Assembly (NCBI GenBank): GCA_017435245.1
Contig: JAFSFK010000018.1
Coordinates: 1 to 9,880, forward strand
Direction of reading: 5' to 3'
Length of the DNA stretch: 9,880 nucleotides
DNA from: Oscillospiraceae bacterium
GTDB lineage: Bacteria > Bacillota > Clostridia > Oscillospirales > Oscillospiraceae
A program made the translations under genes and the position numbers. Positions 1-6,328 of this stretch are shown piece after piece (position 1 is the first letter of the stretch; each line of letters begins with the position of its first letter). The notes below the pieces were generated by a model, which was given only the letters and a program-made list of their open reading frames with translations, was not told where the DNA came from and ran no database searches.

Positions 1-1
1 C

Positions 2-1261
2 AAGCTGGCCAAGGAGCTGGGTACTGCCTGGATCCGTGTCTCCGGAACCTGGGCCAACAAGACCTACTATGATTTTGAAAACAAGTACGAGGGCAAAGTG
101 CCCGAGGGGTTCCAGAATGTGCTGACCAAGCAGCAGTGGCTGAACCTGCTGGACTTTGTCAAGGCTGTGGACGGCAAGCTGCTGGTCTCTATCGCCAACT
201 GCCCCGGTATCCACGCTGCCGACGAGCCGATGCCCTTTGAGCAGGCGGACTTGCTGTTCCGTACCTCCAAAGAATACGGTGTGCCCATTTCTGCCGCTGA
301 GTTTACCAACGAGCCCAACCTGATCGCCCTCAGCGGTCTGCCCCAGGGCTACACCGCTGCCGACCACGCCAGAGATCACGACCTGTTCGGCGCCTGGCTG
401 AAGGAAAATTATCCCGAGTGCCTGTTTGTGGGTCCCTGCACAGTAGGCGATATCAACCTCTTTGGCGCTCTGGAGGGTGCAGGCGGCGGTATGGCCGCAG
501 GCTTTGAGATGGTCACCACCGAGCAGCTGCTGGGCGAGTACAAGTCCCTCATGGATGTGTTCAGCTACCACTACTACAACGGCGTTTCCGAGCGTGGTGC
601 CGCTATGGGCGGGCACTGGCCTTATGAGGCTTGTCTTTCCGAGCAGTATCTGGCGGTTGCCGCCAACTGCGCACGGCAGTATGTGGCACGGCGGGATAAG
701 TATGTTCCCGGCGGTCAGATGTGGGTCACCGAAAGTGGTGATGCCGGCTGCGGCGGCAACACCTGGGCCTCCACCTATGCCGATGTTCCCAGAACCCTCA
801 ATGAGCTGGGCGAGTTCTCCACCGTCACTGATGGCGTGATCTTCCATAACACCCTGGCTTCCTCCGACTACGGCTACCTGAAGCACGGTACTTTCCTGCC
901 CAGACCCAACTATTTTGCGGTGCTGCTGTGGAACCGGCTGATGGGCAAGACTTGTTATGCTTCCGGCGAGGAAGTAAGAGAGGGCGCTCACGTCTACGCC
1001 CACTCCCGTAAAGACGGTAAGGACGGCTATGTCTACCTCATCATCAATAACTCCGCAGATGTTACCACCGTGGAGCTGCCCAAGGAGGCAACCGCCTATG
1101 TGCTCACCGGCGAAACCGGTCAGCGCAGCCGCCGTATGTGCCTGAACGGCAAGCCCCTGACCTTGGGCGAAAACGATGAACTGCCCGAGCTGGCAGGTGT
1201 CAGTGTTCTTGCCGGCACCACCGAGCTCCCTGCTGGTGCCTGCGCATTCTATGTTCTGTAA
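2..1261 (+). CDS. GH79-like glycoside hydrolase (heparanase / beta-glucuronidase type), 5' partial
   Basis: The reading frame is open from the first bases of the window, so the N-terminus (including any signal peptide) is missing and 419 residues plus TAA are visible. A GTG at 98 is internal, because conserved-looking sequence (an IRVSGTWANKTYYD-like block) precedes it. The fold looks like a clan GH-A barrel of the GH79/heparanase type. A TNEPN block puts the likely acid/base Glu at codon 311-313. A SYHYYNG block follows. WVTESG puts the likely nucleophile Glu at codon 731-733. An NYFAVLLWNRLMG block resembles the DYW-LLWKKLMG segment of heparanases. The C-terminal ~110 residues look like the small beta-domain of this family. 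Known members release glucuronic acid from glucuronides or glycosaminoglycans. The nearby GPH transporter and UxaC support a hexuronide substrate, but the exact substrate is inferred. No C-terminal sortase or anchor signal is visible. A related GH-A family such as GH39 or GH30 is the alternative. Confidence 0.78.
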   Translation, partial: KLAKELGTAWIRVSGTWANKTYYDFENKYEGKVPEGFQNVLTKQQWLNLLDFVKAVDGKLLVSIANCPGIHAADEPMPFEQADLLFRTSKEYGVPISAAEFTNEPNLIALSGLPQGYTAADHARDHDLFGAWLKENYPECLFVGPCTVGDINLFGALEGAGGGMAAGFEMVTTEQLLGEYKSLMDVFSYHYYNGVSERGAAMGGHWPYEACLSEQYLAVAANCARQYVARRDKYVPGGQMWVTESGDAGCGGNTWASTYADVPRTLNELGEFSTVTDGVIFHNTLASSDYGYLKHGTFLPRPNYFAVLLWNRLMGKTCYASGEEVREGAHVYAHSRKDGKDGYVYLIINNSADVTTVELPKEATAYVLTGETGQRSRRMCLNGKPLTLGENDELPELAGVSVLAGTTELPAGACAFYVL

Positions 1262-1272
1262 ATCATAATGGG

Positions 1273-1300
1273 AAGCCGCAGACCTTCCGGTCTGCGGCTT
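1273..1300 (+). terminator. Hairpin terminator after the GH79-like gene
   Basis: A perfect 12-bp inverted repeat (AAGCCGCAGACC, loop TTCC, GGTCTGCGGCTT) begins 12 bases after the stop codon. It is GC-rich and well placed, but the following bases (GCTGTGTATAT) form only a weak T-tract. Termination is therefore likely rather than certain. It may also help stop read-through from the convergent tetR gene. Confidence 0.65.
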
Positions 1301-1320
1301 GCTGTGTATATAGGTAGATA

Positions 1321-1452
1321 AATTCCGGTTTATCGAGCCGAATACCATACGCCATTGTAGGGCGGCGGCTTGCTGCCGCCGTTAAATATGCGGGAATTCG
1401 GGCGGCGGGACCAAGGCCCTGCCCTACATTGACTACTCGATGAATTGGAATT
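1321..1452. repeat. MITE-like structured repeat with terminal inverted repeats (copy 1)
   Basis: The 17-nt ends (1321-1337 and 1436-1452) are inverted copies matching at 14 of 17 positions, starting AATTCC and ending ATCGAG. An inner inverted pair GTAGGGC (1357-1363) / GCCCTAC (1421-1427) and a GC hairpin with GGCGGC/GCCGCC arms (about 1361-1380) sit inside. In plus-strand RNA the three mismatched end positions are all G-U wobbles, so the whole 17-nt stem can pair. Both outer borders are flanked by TA (1319-1320 and 1453-1454). The left 60 bp (1322-1381) recurs at 9734-9793 with 58 of 60 identities. No coding capacity is visible. It fills the gap between two convergent genes and touches the tetR stop codon. 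Confidence 0.75.
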
Positions 1453-2012
1453 TACTGGATCAAAGGTTTGGTGAGCATTGCTACGGCGATGCGGGTCATC
1501 TCCGAGGCGGGGGTGCTGAAATTCTGCTTATGCCACTGAACCACCATGCTTAAAAGACCGCTGACTGCGAAGGACAGCGCCAGCTGCTGGAGATCCTGGG
1601 CCCAGTTGCGGATATAGCCGGGCATCAGCCGCTCCCGCTGGGCAAGAGACATAGCCCGCTCCACCAGAATACCGCTCAGACTGTTGCGCTGCAAGGCGTC
1701 CAGCAGCAGTCGGTGCTCCTTCCAGAATACAAAGTACCGATCCAGATCCCCGATGGCTGTTCCCGGAGTCAGACCCAGTGCGCCCAGACCGGAATCGAAA
1801 AATTCCATCATGGTATGGTCCAGCAGGGCGAACAGACAGCCGTCCTTGCTGGAAAAATAGCGGTAAAAGGATTTCCGGGGGACATTCATTTCGTCACACA
1901 GGTCGCTGACGGAAATTTCCTCATAGCGCTTAGTGAGCATCATCTGCATCAGCCCCAGCTCCAGCTGCCGCTGCCGCTGGGCGGACTGTTCGGTTTTACA
2001 CTGTTTGTACAT
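1452..2012 (-). CDS. TetR-family transcriptional regulator (possible glucuronide repressor)
   Basis: A 186-residue protein of typical TetR length. The N-terminal DNA-binding domain shows the family pattern: a basic leader, LMQMMLTKRYEEISVSDLCDEM and NVPRKSFYRYFSSKD, with the helix-turn-helix at about residues 33-52. The C-terminal ~130 residues are helical and variable, as expected of the ligand-binding and dimer domain. I chose the ATG at 2012 because it is preceded by GGGGGA about 6 bases upstream and lies just downstream of a clear promoter. An earlier in-frame ATG at 2069 falls inside that promoter's -35 and can be excluded. The gene is divergent from the GPH transporter and probably represses it, and perhaps itself. 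By analogy with E. coli GusR (also TetR family) the inducer could be a glucuronide, but this is inference. The stop codon overlaps the edge of the adjacent repeat. Confidence 0.85.
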   Translation of the reverse strand: MYKQCKTEQSAQRQRQLELGLMQMMLTKRYEEISVSDLCDEMNVPRKSFYRYFSSKDGCLFALLDHTMMEFFDSGLGALGLTPGTAIGDLDRYFVFWKEHRLLLDALQRNSLSGILVERAMSLAQRERLMPGYIRNWAQDLQQLALSFAVSGLLSMVVQWHKQNFSTPASEMTRIAVAMLTKPLIQ

Positions 2013-2040
2013 CCTGTTTCCCCCGTAATCATTTTTCATT

Positions 2041-2069
2041 ATTATAGACAAAATTTGGGAAGGATGCAA
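2041..2069 (-). promoter_or_regulatory. Promoter of the tetR gene
   Basis: On the minus strand, TTGCAT (2069-2064) is followed by a 17-base spacer and a perfect TATAAT (2046-2041). Transcription would begin near 2034, giving a leader of about 20 bases that carries GGGGGA before the ATG at 2012. The fit to the vegetative sigma consensus is good, and it fixes the start codon of the regulator. Confidence 0.75.
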
Positions 2070-2071
2070 GG

Positions 2072-2135
2072 ACTTTTGTGTATATTAGCTAAAAAGAATC
2101 GGGGATAAATTTATGCTGGGTGTCACAAAAGTGAC
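2072..2135. promoter_or_regulatory. Candidate operator region between tetR and the transporter
   Basis: GTCAC-AAAA-GTGAC (2122-2135) is a perfect 5-N4-5 inverted repeat. A second, inverted copy of part of it, the 9-mer CACAAAAGT, lies on the minus strand at 2080-2072, just upstream of the tetR -35 (the plus copy is 2124-2132). The paired placement between two divergent promoters suggests a regulator site. TetR is the obvious candidate, but a CRP/FNR-type factor would also fit the 5-N4-5 spacing. Confidence 0.4.
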
Positions 2136-2169
2136 GTTTTGAACCCTAGTTAAGCATTTGTTCATAGAT

Positions 2170-2175
2170 TATAAT
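2170..2175 (+). promoter_or_regulatory. Probable -10 element of the GPH transporter promoter
   Basis: A perfect TATAAT lies 52 bases before the transporter start codon, so the start site would be near 2182. At a 17-base spacing the upstream hexamer is TAGTTA (2147-2152), a poor -35. A weak -35 beside a perfect -10 suggests a promoter that depends on an activator or is kept low when repressed. The TTGACA-like string at 2185-2190 has no -10 at the right distance and is not taken as a -35. Confidence 0.5.
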
Positions 2176-2184
2176 GGTATAGAA

Positions 2185-2208
2185 TTGACACGGGTATGTG
2201 CCCGTCAA
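2185..2208 (+). promoter_or_regulatory. Leader inverted repeat (operator or RNA hairpin) before the GPH transporter
   Basis: TTGAC (2185-2189) pairs with GTCAA (2204-2208) and GGG (2192-2194) with CCC (2201-2203), around the loop TATGTG, with a two-base AC bulge. The element would lie at about +3 to +26 of the transcript and ends 4 bases before the AGGAGG ribosome binding site (2213-2218). Size and position suit a TetR-type operator that blocks elongation or initiation, or a small hairpin modulating translation. The sequence alone cannot separate these. Confidence 0.4.
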
Positions 2209-2226
2209 AATGAGGAGGAAACAATT

Positions 2227-3795
2227 ATGGCAAAAGCACCTAAGCTTGACGCCAAGGGTTACCCCAAGTTCGGCATTCGTGATAAGCTCGCCTATGCTGC
2301 CGGTGACCTTGGCTGTAACATGTCCTTTGCACTGAAGGGCACTGTCCAGACCTTCTGGCTGGTCTATATGATGCTGGAGACCGGTCTGCTGTCCATCCTG
2401 CTGCTGCTCGTGCAGATCTGGGACGCAGTAAACGATCCCCTGATCGGCTCTATGATCGATAACGACAAGCATAACTACAAGCGTGGCAAGTTTAAGCAGT
2501 ACATCTTCATCGGCGCCTGCGGTCTGCTCGTCGGCGGCGCAGCCGTGTTCCTGCCCTTCCCCAATGCTCCTGTAGTGATCAAGGCGATCCTGTTCGTCTT
2601 TGGCTACATCATTTGGGATGCTTTCTACACTGTGGCAAACGTGCCTTACGGCTCTATGCTGTCCCTGGTCACCGAGGATGTGGGCGAACGTGCCCAGCTG
2701 TCCACCTGGCGTTCCATCGGCTCCATGATCGGCAACATCCTGCCCAACGTGATCCTGCCCATGCTCATTTGGAACAAGGTCACTTATGATGGAACCGATT
2801 CCTTCCTGGACAAGATCGTGATCCCCGAAGGCTTTACCAGAGAGCAGTTCCTCTCTAACCCCCTCACCGGCGAAGCTTACGCCATCGGCGACAAGGTCCT
2901 GAGCCCCGAGACCGGCAAGCAGGTAGAGATCCTGCTGGGCGAGCGTGTGTTCTGGGCTGCCCTGATCATGGGTGTTCTGGGCTTCCTGGCCTTTATGTTC
3001 ATGCTGAAGAACATCACTGTCCGTGTGGATGAGAGCACCGTTAAGGCCGGCGAAGAAGGCGCTAAGTTCAACATCATCAAGTCCTTCGGCAACTTTATGC
3101 GTAACCGTCCCGCTGTGGGCGCTACCCTGGCTGCCATGGGTATGTTCCTGGGTATGAACTCCGCCACCACCGCCAACACTATTATGTTTGCCACCTACTT
3201 CAATATGGCTTCCATGTCCGGTGTTGTTCAGATGATCGGCTTCCTGCCTATGTTCATCTTCATGCCCTTCATCACCAAAATCGTTAAGAAGTTCGGCAAG
3301 AAGGAAGCTTCCGTTGTGGGTACTCTGGTATCCCTGGTAGGCGGTGTCGTTATGCTGATCTTCCCCACCATCGAGAATGTTTCCGCCGCACTGGTCGTTT
3401 ACCTGATCGGTCTGGTGCTGTTCGGTATGGGTATGGGCGTTTACACCTGTGTCTCCTGGGCACTGATGGGCGACGCCATCGACTACAACGAGTGGAAGTT
3501 CGGCACCCGTGAGGAAGGCACTGTTTACTCTCTGCACTCCTTCTTCCGTAAGCTGGCTCAGGGCATTGGACCCTCCATGGTCCTGCTGTTGATGGGCGCA
3601 CTGGGTTACGTTTCCAGCCTGGGTACCATCGGCCAGAGCGCACAGACCTCCCACAATATGTGCTGGCTGGTCGCCGGTCTGTATGTATTCTCCGCCGTGC
3701 TGCAGTTCATCGGCATCGCCGTGATCTACAACATCGACAAGAAGACACTGGAGACTATGTCCGAAGAGCTGGCTGCCCGCAAGGCTCAGCAGTAA
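2227..3795 (+). CDS. GPH-family (MelB/GusB-like) sugar or glucuronide:cation symporter
   Basis: A 522-residue membrane protein of the glycoside-pentoside-hexuronide family in the major facilitator superfamily. Near the N-terminus it has KFGIRDKLAYAAGDLG, then WDAVNDPLIGSMID (residues 65-78), whose Asp residues correspond to the cation-site aspartates of MelB, then KRGKFKQYIF after TM2. About twelve hydrophobic segments are visible. Between putative TM5 (~160-182) and TM6 (~240-260) sits a hydrophilic stretch of about 57 residues, predicted outside the cell, which MelB lacks and which explains the extra length over ~460-470. I chose the ATG at 2227 because AGGAGG precedes it by 8 bases; upstream TTG codons have no such site. 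Beside a TetR gene and a GH79-like hydrolase, the likely cargo is a glucuronide or glucuronate, but substrate assignment in this family from sequence is unreliable. Confidence 0.88.
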   Translation: MAKAPKLDAKGYPKFGIRDKLAYAAGDLGCNMSFALKGTVQTFWLVYMMLETGLLSILLLLVQIWDAVNDPLIGSMIDNDKHNYKRGKFKQYIFIGACGLLVGGAAVFLPFPNAPVVIKAILFVFGYIIWDAFYTVANVPYGSMLSLVTEDVGERAQLSTWRSIGSMIGNILPNVILPMLIWNKVTYDGTDSFLDKIVIPEGFTREQFLSNPLTGEAYAIGDKVLSPETGKQVEILLGERVFWAALIMGVLGFLAFMFMLKNITVRVDESTVKAGEEGAKFNIIKSFGNFMRNRPAVGATLAAMGMFLGMNSATTANTIMFATYFNMASMSGVVQMIGFLPMFIFMPFITKIVKKFGKKEASVVGTLVSLVGGVVMLIFPTIENVSAALVVYLIGLVLFGMGMGVYTCVSWALMGDAIDYNEWKFGTREEGTVYSLHSFFRKLAQGIGPSMVLLLMGALGYVSSLGTIGQSAQTSHNMCWLVAGLYVFSAVLQFIGIAVIYNIDKKTLETMSEELAARKAQQ

Positions 3796-3811
3796 TCCCC
3801 TTAAGTAATAC

Positions 3812-3852
3812 AAATCACCCAAGTGACCGGCCGGTCACTTGGGTGATTTTTT
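3812..3852 (+). terminator. Strong intrinsic terminator after the GPH transporter
   Basis: A perfect 38-bp palindrome (arms 3812-3830 and 3831-3849, centred on CCGG/CCGG) runs into six T residues (3847-3852), starting 17 bases after the stop codon. The left arm begins with an A-run, so it could also act on minus-strand transcripts, though no minus-strand gene ends here. Confidence 0.92.
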
Positions 3853-3902
3853 GCGCTGAACGGGGGTAAATTTCGGTGGAGGATTCTTAATAGAATATTC
3901 AC

Positions 3903-3931
3903 TTGGCAAGAAAGGGGTTCCGTGGTATACT
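3903..3931 (+). promoter_or_regulatory. Promoter of the GH25 gene
   Basis: TTGGCA (3903-3908), a 17-base spacer and TATACT (3926-3931) make a near-consensus vegetative promoter. The transcript would start near 3938, about 22 bases before the ATG at 3960. A palindrome GAATATTC (3893-3900), preceded by ATTCT-N4-AGAAT (3883-3896), lies directly upstream of the -35 and might be a regulator site. Confidence 0.72.
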
Positions 3932-3959
3932 GGGCTTAGAAAATTTCCGGGAGACAGAT

Positions 3960-4850
3960 ATGGAGCAAAAGACAAAGAAATTATACACCGCAGTGGTCTG
4001 GGGCGTTTGGATCCTGGCGGCGGTTTTGCTGGTGATGGTGGTGGTTTTGGTAGCATCTATCCTACGACAGGGCGGTGTGGTGGAAAGCCAGCAGCCGAAG
4101 CAGGAGCTTCAGCAAGCCCCTACGGAGCAGACTCCCGAGGAGCAGGAGCAAGCGCCAGCTGTGGAGTATCCCGTGTTGGATTTGGAACCCAATCCCTACG
4201 GCCCCGATGATTTTGACTTCCGGGGACGGTATTTGGAATGCAGCACCGGACCTTGCACCATTGGTGTGGACGTTTCCTACTGGCAAGGCGAGATCAACTG
4301 GCCCCTTGTAAAGGCCGCAGGCATGGAATTTGCTATGATCCGTCTGGGTTGGCGTGGCAGTACCGAGGGCAATATCGGAGAAGATTCTACCGCAGCTGCC
4401 AATTACCGGGGTGCCAAGGACGCGGGAATGCAGGTGGGCGGCTACTTTTTCTCCCAGGCGGTGAATGCCGAAGAGGCAGTGGAAGAAGCGGAATTTGTCC
4501 TGGAAATGATTAAGGACTGGAAAATGGACATGCCCATTGTCTTTGACTGGGAGGATGCCGGCGGCACACGGCCCATCGGTATGGATCCCCGGACGCTGAC
4601 AGACTGCGCCAAGGCCTTCTGTGAGACCATTGAAAATGCCGGTTACGAGGCTATGGTCTACACCAACTGGAACCAGGCGTTTTATGACCTGTATCTGGAG
4701 GAGCTTTCCGAGTATGGACTGTGGCTTGCCATGTACGAGGCAGAGATGGAATTTCCCTATAAGATCGATATGTGGCAGTACAGCTGCACCGGCTCTGTCC
4801 CCGGGGTGGAAGGTCCTGTGGATCTGAATATTTATTTTCAGTATGAATAA
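3960..4850 (+). CDS. Membrane-anchored GH25 family muramidase (lysozyme)
   Basis: A 296-residue protein. Residues 1-9 are basic and polar, 10-34 form one strong hydrophobic segment without an obvious signal-peptidase site, and 40-70 are a Gln/Glu/Pro-rich linker. The GH25 domain runs from about 100 to the end. IGVDVSYWQGEINW gives the N-terminal catalytic Asp (D104). PIVFDWED gives the DWE motif (D196 and E198, the latter the probable acid). MWQYS (271-275) and VDLN (287-290) complete the usual strand-8 signature. Family members cleave the MurNAc-GlcNAc beta-1,4 bond of peptidoglycan. The layout predicts a type II membrane protein with the enzyme outside. I chose the ATG at 3960, with GGGAG 6 bases upstream; an in-frame TTG at 3903 is part of the -35. 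It has its own promoter and terminator, so it is functionally separate from the sugar genes. A role in wall remodelling is likely. Confidence 0.9.
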   Translation: MEQKTKKLYTAVVWGVWILAAVLLVMVVVLVASILRQGGVVESQQPKQELQQAPTEQTPEEQEQAPAVEYPVLDLEPNPYGPDDFDFRGRYLECSTGPCTIGVDVSYWQGEINWPLVKAAGMEFAMIRLGWRGSTEGNIGEDSTAAANYRGAKDAGMQVGGYFFSQAVNAEEAVEEAEFVLEMIKDWKMDMPIVFDWEDAGGTRPIGMDPRTLTDCAKAFCETIENAGYEAMVYTNWNQAFYDLYLEELSEYGLWLAMYEAEMEFPYKIDMWQYSCTGSVPGVEGPVDLNIYFQYE

Positions 4851-4852
4851 AT

Positions 4853-4882
4853 AATGGCGTGTCCCGGTTGGGACACGCCATT
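4853..4882. terminator. Bidirectional terminator between the GH25 gene and uxaC
   Basis: A perfect 13-bp stem (AATGGCGTGTCCC, loop GGTT, GGGACACGCCATT) lies 2 bases after the GH25 stop and 10 bases from the convergent uxaC stop. It is followed by TTATCGTTATATT on the plus strand and by TATTTATTC on the minus strand. It probably ends both the GH25 mRNA and the asparaginase-holB-ricT-uxaC operon. Confidence 0.85.
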
Positions 4883-4892
4883 TATCGTTATA

Positions 4893-6326
4893 TTACAAGC
4901 CGAAGTAGCGAACGGCGTTTTTGGAGCTGATGCCCTCGATGATCTTCTTAAGAGAAGTTTCATTGTTGGGATACTCGCCGTTTTCCACCCAGGTTCCCAC
5001 CAGGTTGCACAGGATCCGGCGGAAGTAATCGTGCCGGGCGTAGCTGAGGAAGGAGCGGGAGTCGGTAAGCATACCAACGAAATTACCCAGGATACCCAGA
5101 TTGCCAAGGCTGATCATCTGGTCCTGCATTCCGGTCTTATTGTCATTGAACCACCAGGCGGAGCCGTGCTGGATCTTGCCGGGGATGGAGCTGTCCTGGA
5201 AGCAGCCGATAAGGGTGCCAAGCTGGGCATTGTCCGCAGGATTCAAAGAGTACAGAATGGTCTTGGGACAGGCACCTGCCTCATCCAGATCAGACAGCAG
5301 CTTGGAGATGTTGCCGCCGCAGGTGTTCTGGGCGATAGCATCCACGCCGGTATCCGCACCCTGGAGTTTGAAGATGCGGTTATTGTTATTACGCAGGCAG
5401 GAGTAATGCAGCTGCATCACGATGCCCAAGCGGTGATAGGCCTTGCCCAGGCACAGCAGGATCACAGTCTGGAAGCCCTCCACCTCTTCGATGGTGAGGC
5501 TTTCGCCCCGCAGCGCCTTCTGGTAAACAGCATCCGCCTGCTCTACGGTATAGTTCTGATAAGGAACATAATCAAGGCCATGATCGGAGGCCTTACAGCC
5601 ATGCGCATGGAAGTACTCGATCCGGGCAACCAACGCATCCAGCACATCCTGCATAGTGGGAAGGGATTCCTTACCAACACTCTTAGCCAGCTGAGCAAGG
5701 TACTCCTTCCAGCCGGCCTTGTGGATGTTCACAGCCTTGTCGGGGCGGTAGGAAGGACCCACCACGGTGCTGATGGTAGGATCGGCGGCGATCTTGTCGT
5801 GCCACTCCAATGTATCGATGGGATCGTCGGTGGTTCCGATGAAAGCCACATTCGCCTTACGGATCAGACCCCGGGCAGACATCTCGGGATCATTTTGCAG
5901 CAGATCGTTGCACCGGTTCCAGATCCGCTCGGCACTGTCGGTGGTCAAAGGCTCATGGATACCGAAAAACTGCTGCAGCTCCAGGTGGCACCAGTGGTAC
6001 ATAGGGTTGCCGATGGCCATTTCCAGCGCCTCTACAAACTTCAAAAAGCGCTCATAGTCGGGCTTGGTTCCGGTGATGTAATCCTCATCTACCCCATTAG
6101 AGCGCATCAAGCGCCACTTGTAGTGGTCGCCGGCATAGGAGCCGTCGGGCTGCAGGCCGCCCAGCCAAACCTGAGCCAGATTTTCGAACCGGCGGTCCTC
6201 ATAGATCTCACGGGGATTGAGATGGCAGTGGTAATCTACCAGAGGCATTTTTTCCGCATAATCGTGGAACAGATGCTTGGCGGTTTCCGTTTCCAGCAGG
6301 AAATCTTTGTCCATAAAGGCTCTCAT
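4893..6326 (-). CDS. uxaC: Glucuronate isomerase (uronate isomerase)
   Basis: At 477 residues it matches the usual length of this family. UxaC is a cytoplasmic amidohydrolase-fold enzyme converting D-glucuronate to D-fructuronate and D-galacturonate to D-tagaturonate. Visible family features in order: MPLVDYHCHLNP with the metal-binding His pair (H33, H35), HWCHLEL (111-117), IGTTDDPIDTLEWH (163-176), DHGLDYVPY, MQLHYSCLRNNNNR, LQGADTGVDAI, and a C-terminal LTDSRSFLSYARHDYFRR block. The ATG at 6326 lies 2 bases after the ricT stop, and its ribosome binding site AAAGGAG (6340-6334) is inside the last ricT codons, so translation is probably coupled. It is the last gene of the operon. Its substrate matches the product expected of the GH79-like enzyme across the terminator. 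The downstream enzymes of the pathway (UxuA, UxuB, KdgK) are not in the window. Confidence 0.97.
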   Translation of the reverse strand: MRAFMDKDFLLETETAKHLFHDYAEKMPLVDYHCHLNPREIYEDRRFENLAQVWLGGLQPDGSYAGDHYKWRLMRSNGVDEDYITGTKPDYERFLKFVEALEMAIGNPMYHWCHLELQQFFGIHEPLTTDSAERIWNRCNDLLQNDPEMSARGLIRKANVAFIGTTDDPIDTLEWHDKIAADPTISTVVGPSYRPDKAVNIHKAGWKEYLAQLAKSVGKESLPTMQDVLDALVARIEYFHAHGCKASDHGLDYVPYQNYTVEQADAVYQKALRGESLTIEEVEGFQTVILLCLGKAYHRLGIVMQLHYSCLRNNNNRIFKLQGADTGVDAIAQNTCGGNISKLLSDLDEAGACPKTILYSLNPADNAQLGTLIGCFQDSSIPGKIQHGSAWWFNDNKTGMQDQMISLGNLGILGNFVGMLTDSRSFLSYARHDYFRRILCNLVGTWVENGEYPNNETSLKKIIEGISSKNAVRYFGL

Positions 6327-6328
6327 AA

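Noticed and set aside
2013..2069. Longer TetR start at 2069 or 2039
   Set aside because: The TTGCAT-N17-TATAAT promoter occupies 2041-2069, so 2069 is not transcribed. The ATG at 2039 would lie upstream of or at the predicted transcription start and has no ribosome binding site.
2185..2190. TTGACA as a -35 box of the transporter promoter
   Set aside because: No -10-like hexamer lies 16-18 bases downstream; that stretch holds the ribosome binding site. The TATAAT upstream at 2170-2175 is a better promoter element.
2146..3822. A 558-codon open frame on the minus strand opposite the GPH transporter
   Set aside because: It is rich in His, Gln, Asp and Gly, typical of antisense translation of a membrane protein gene, and would have to initiate inside the transporter's terminator palindrome.
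3812..3849. The 38-bp perfect palindrome as a regulator binding site
   Set aside because: Its position just after a stop codon and the six T residues following it make an intrinsic terminator the simpler explanation. The GTGAC/GTCAC bases shared with the operator region are in the opposite arrangement.
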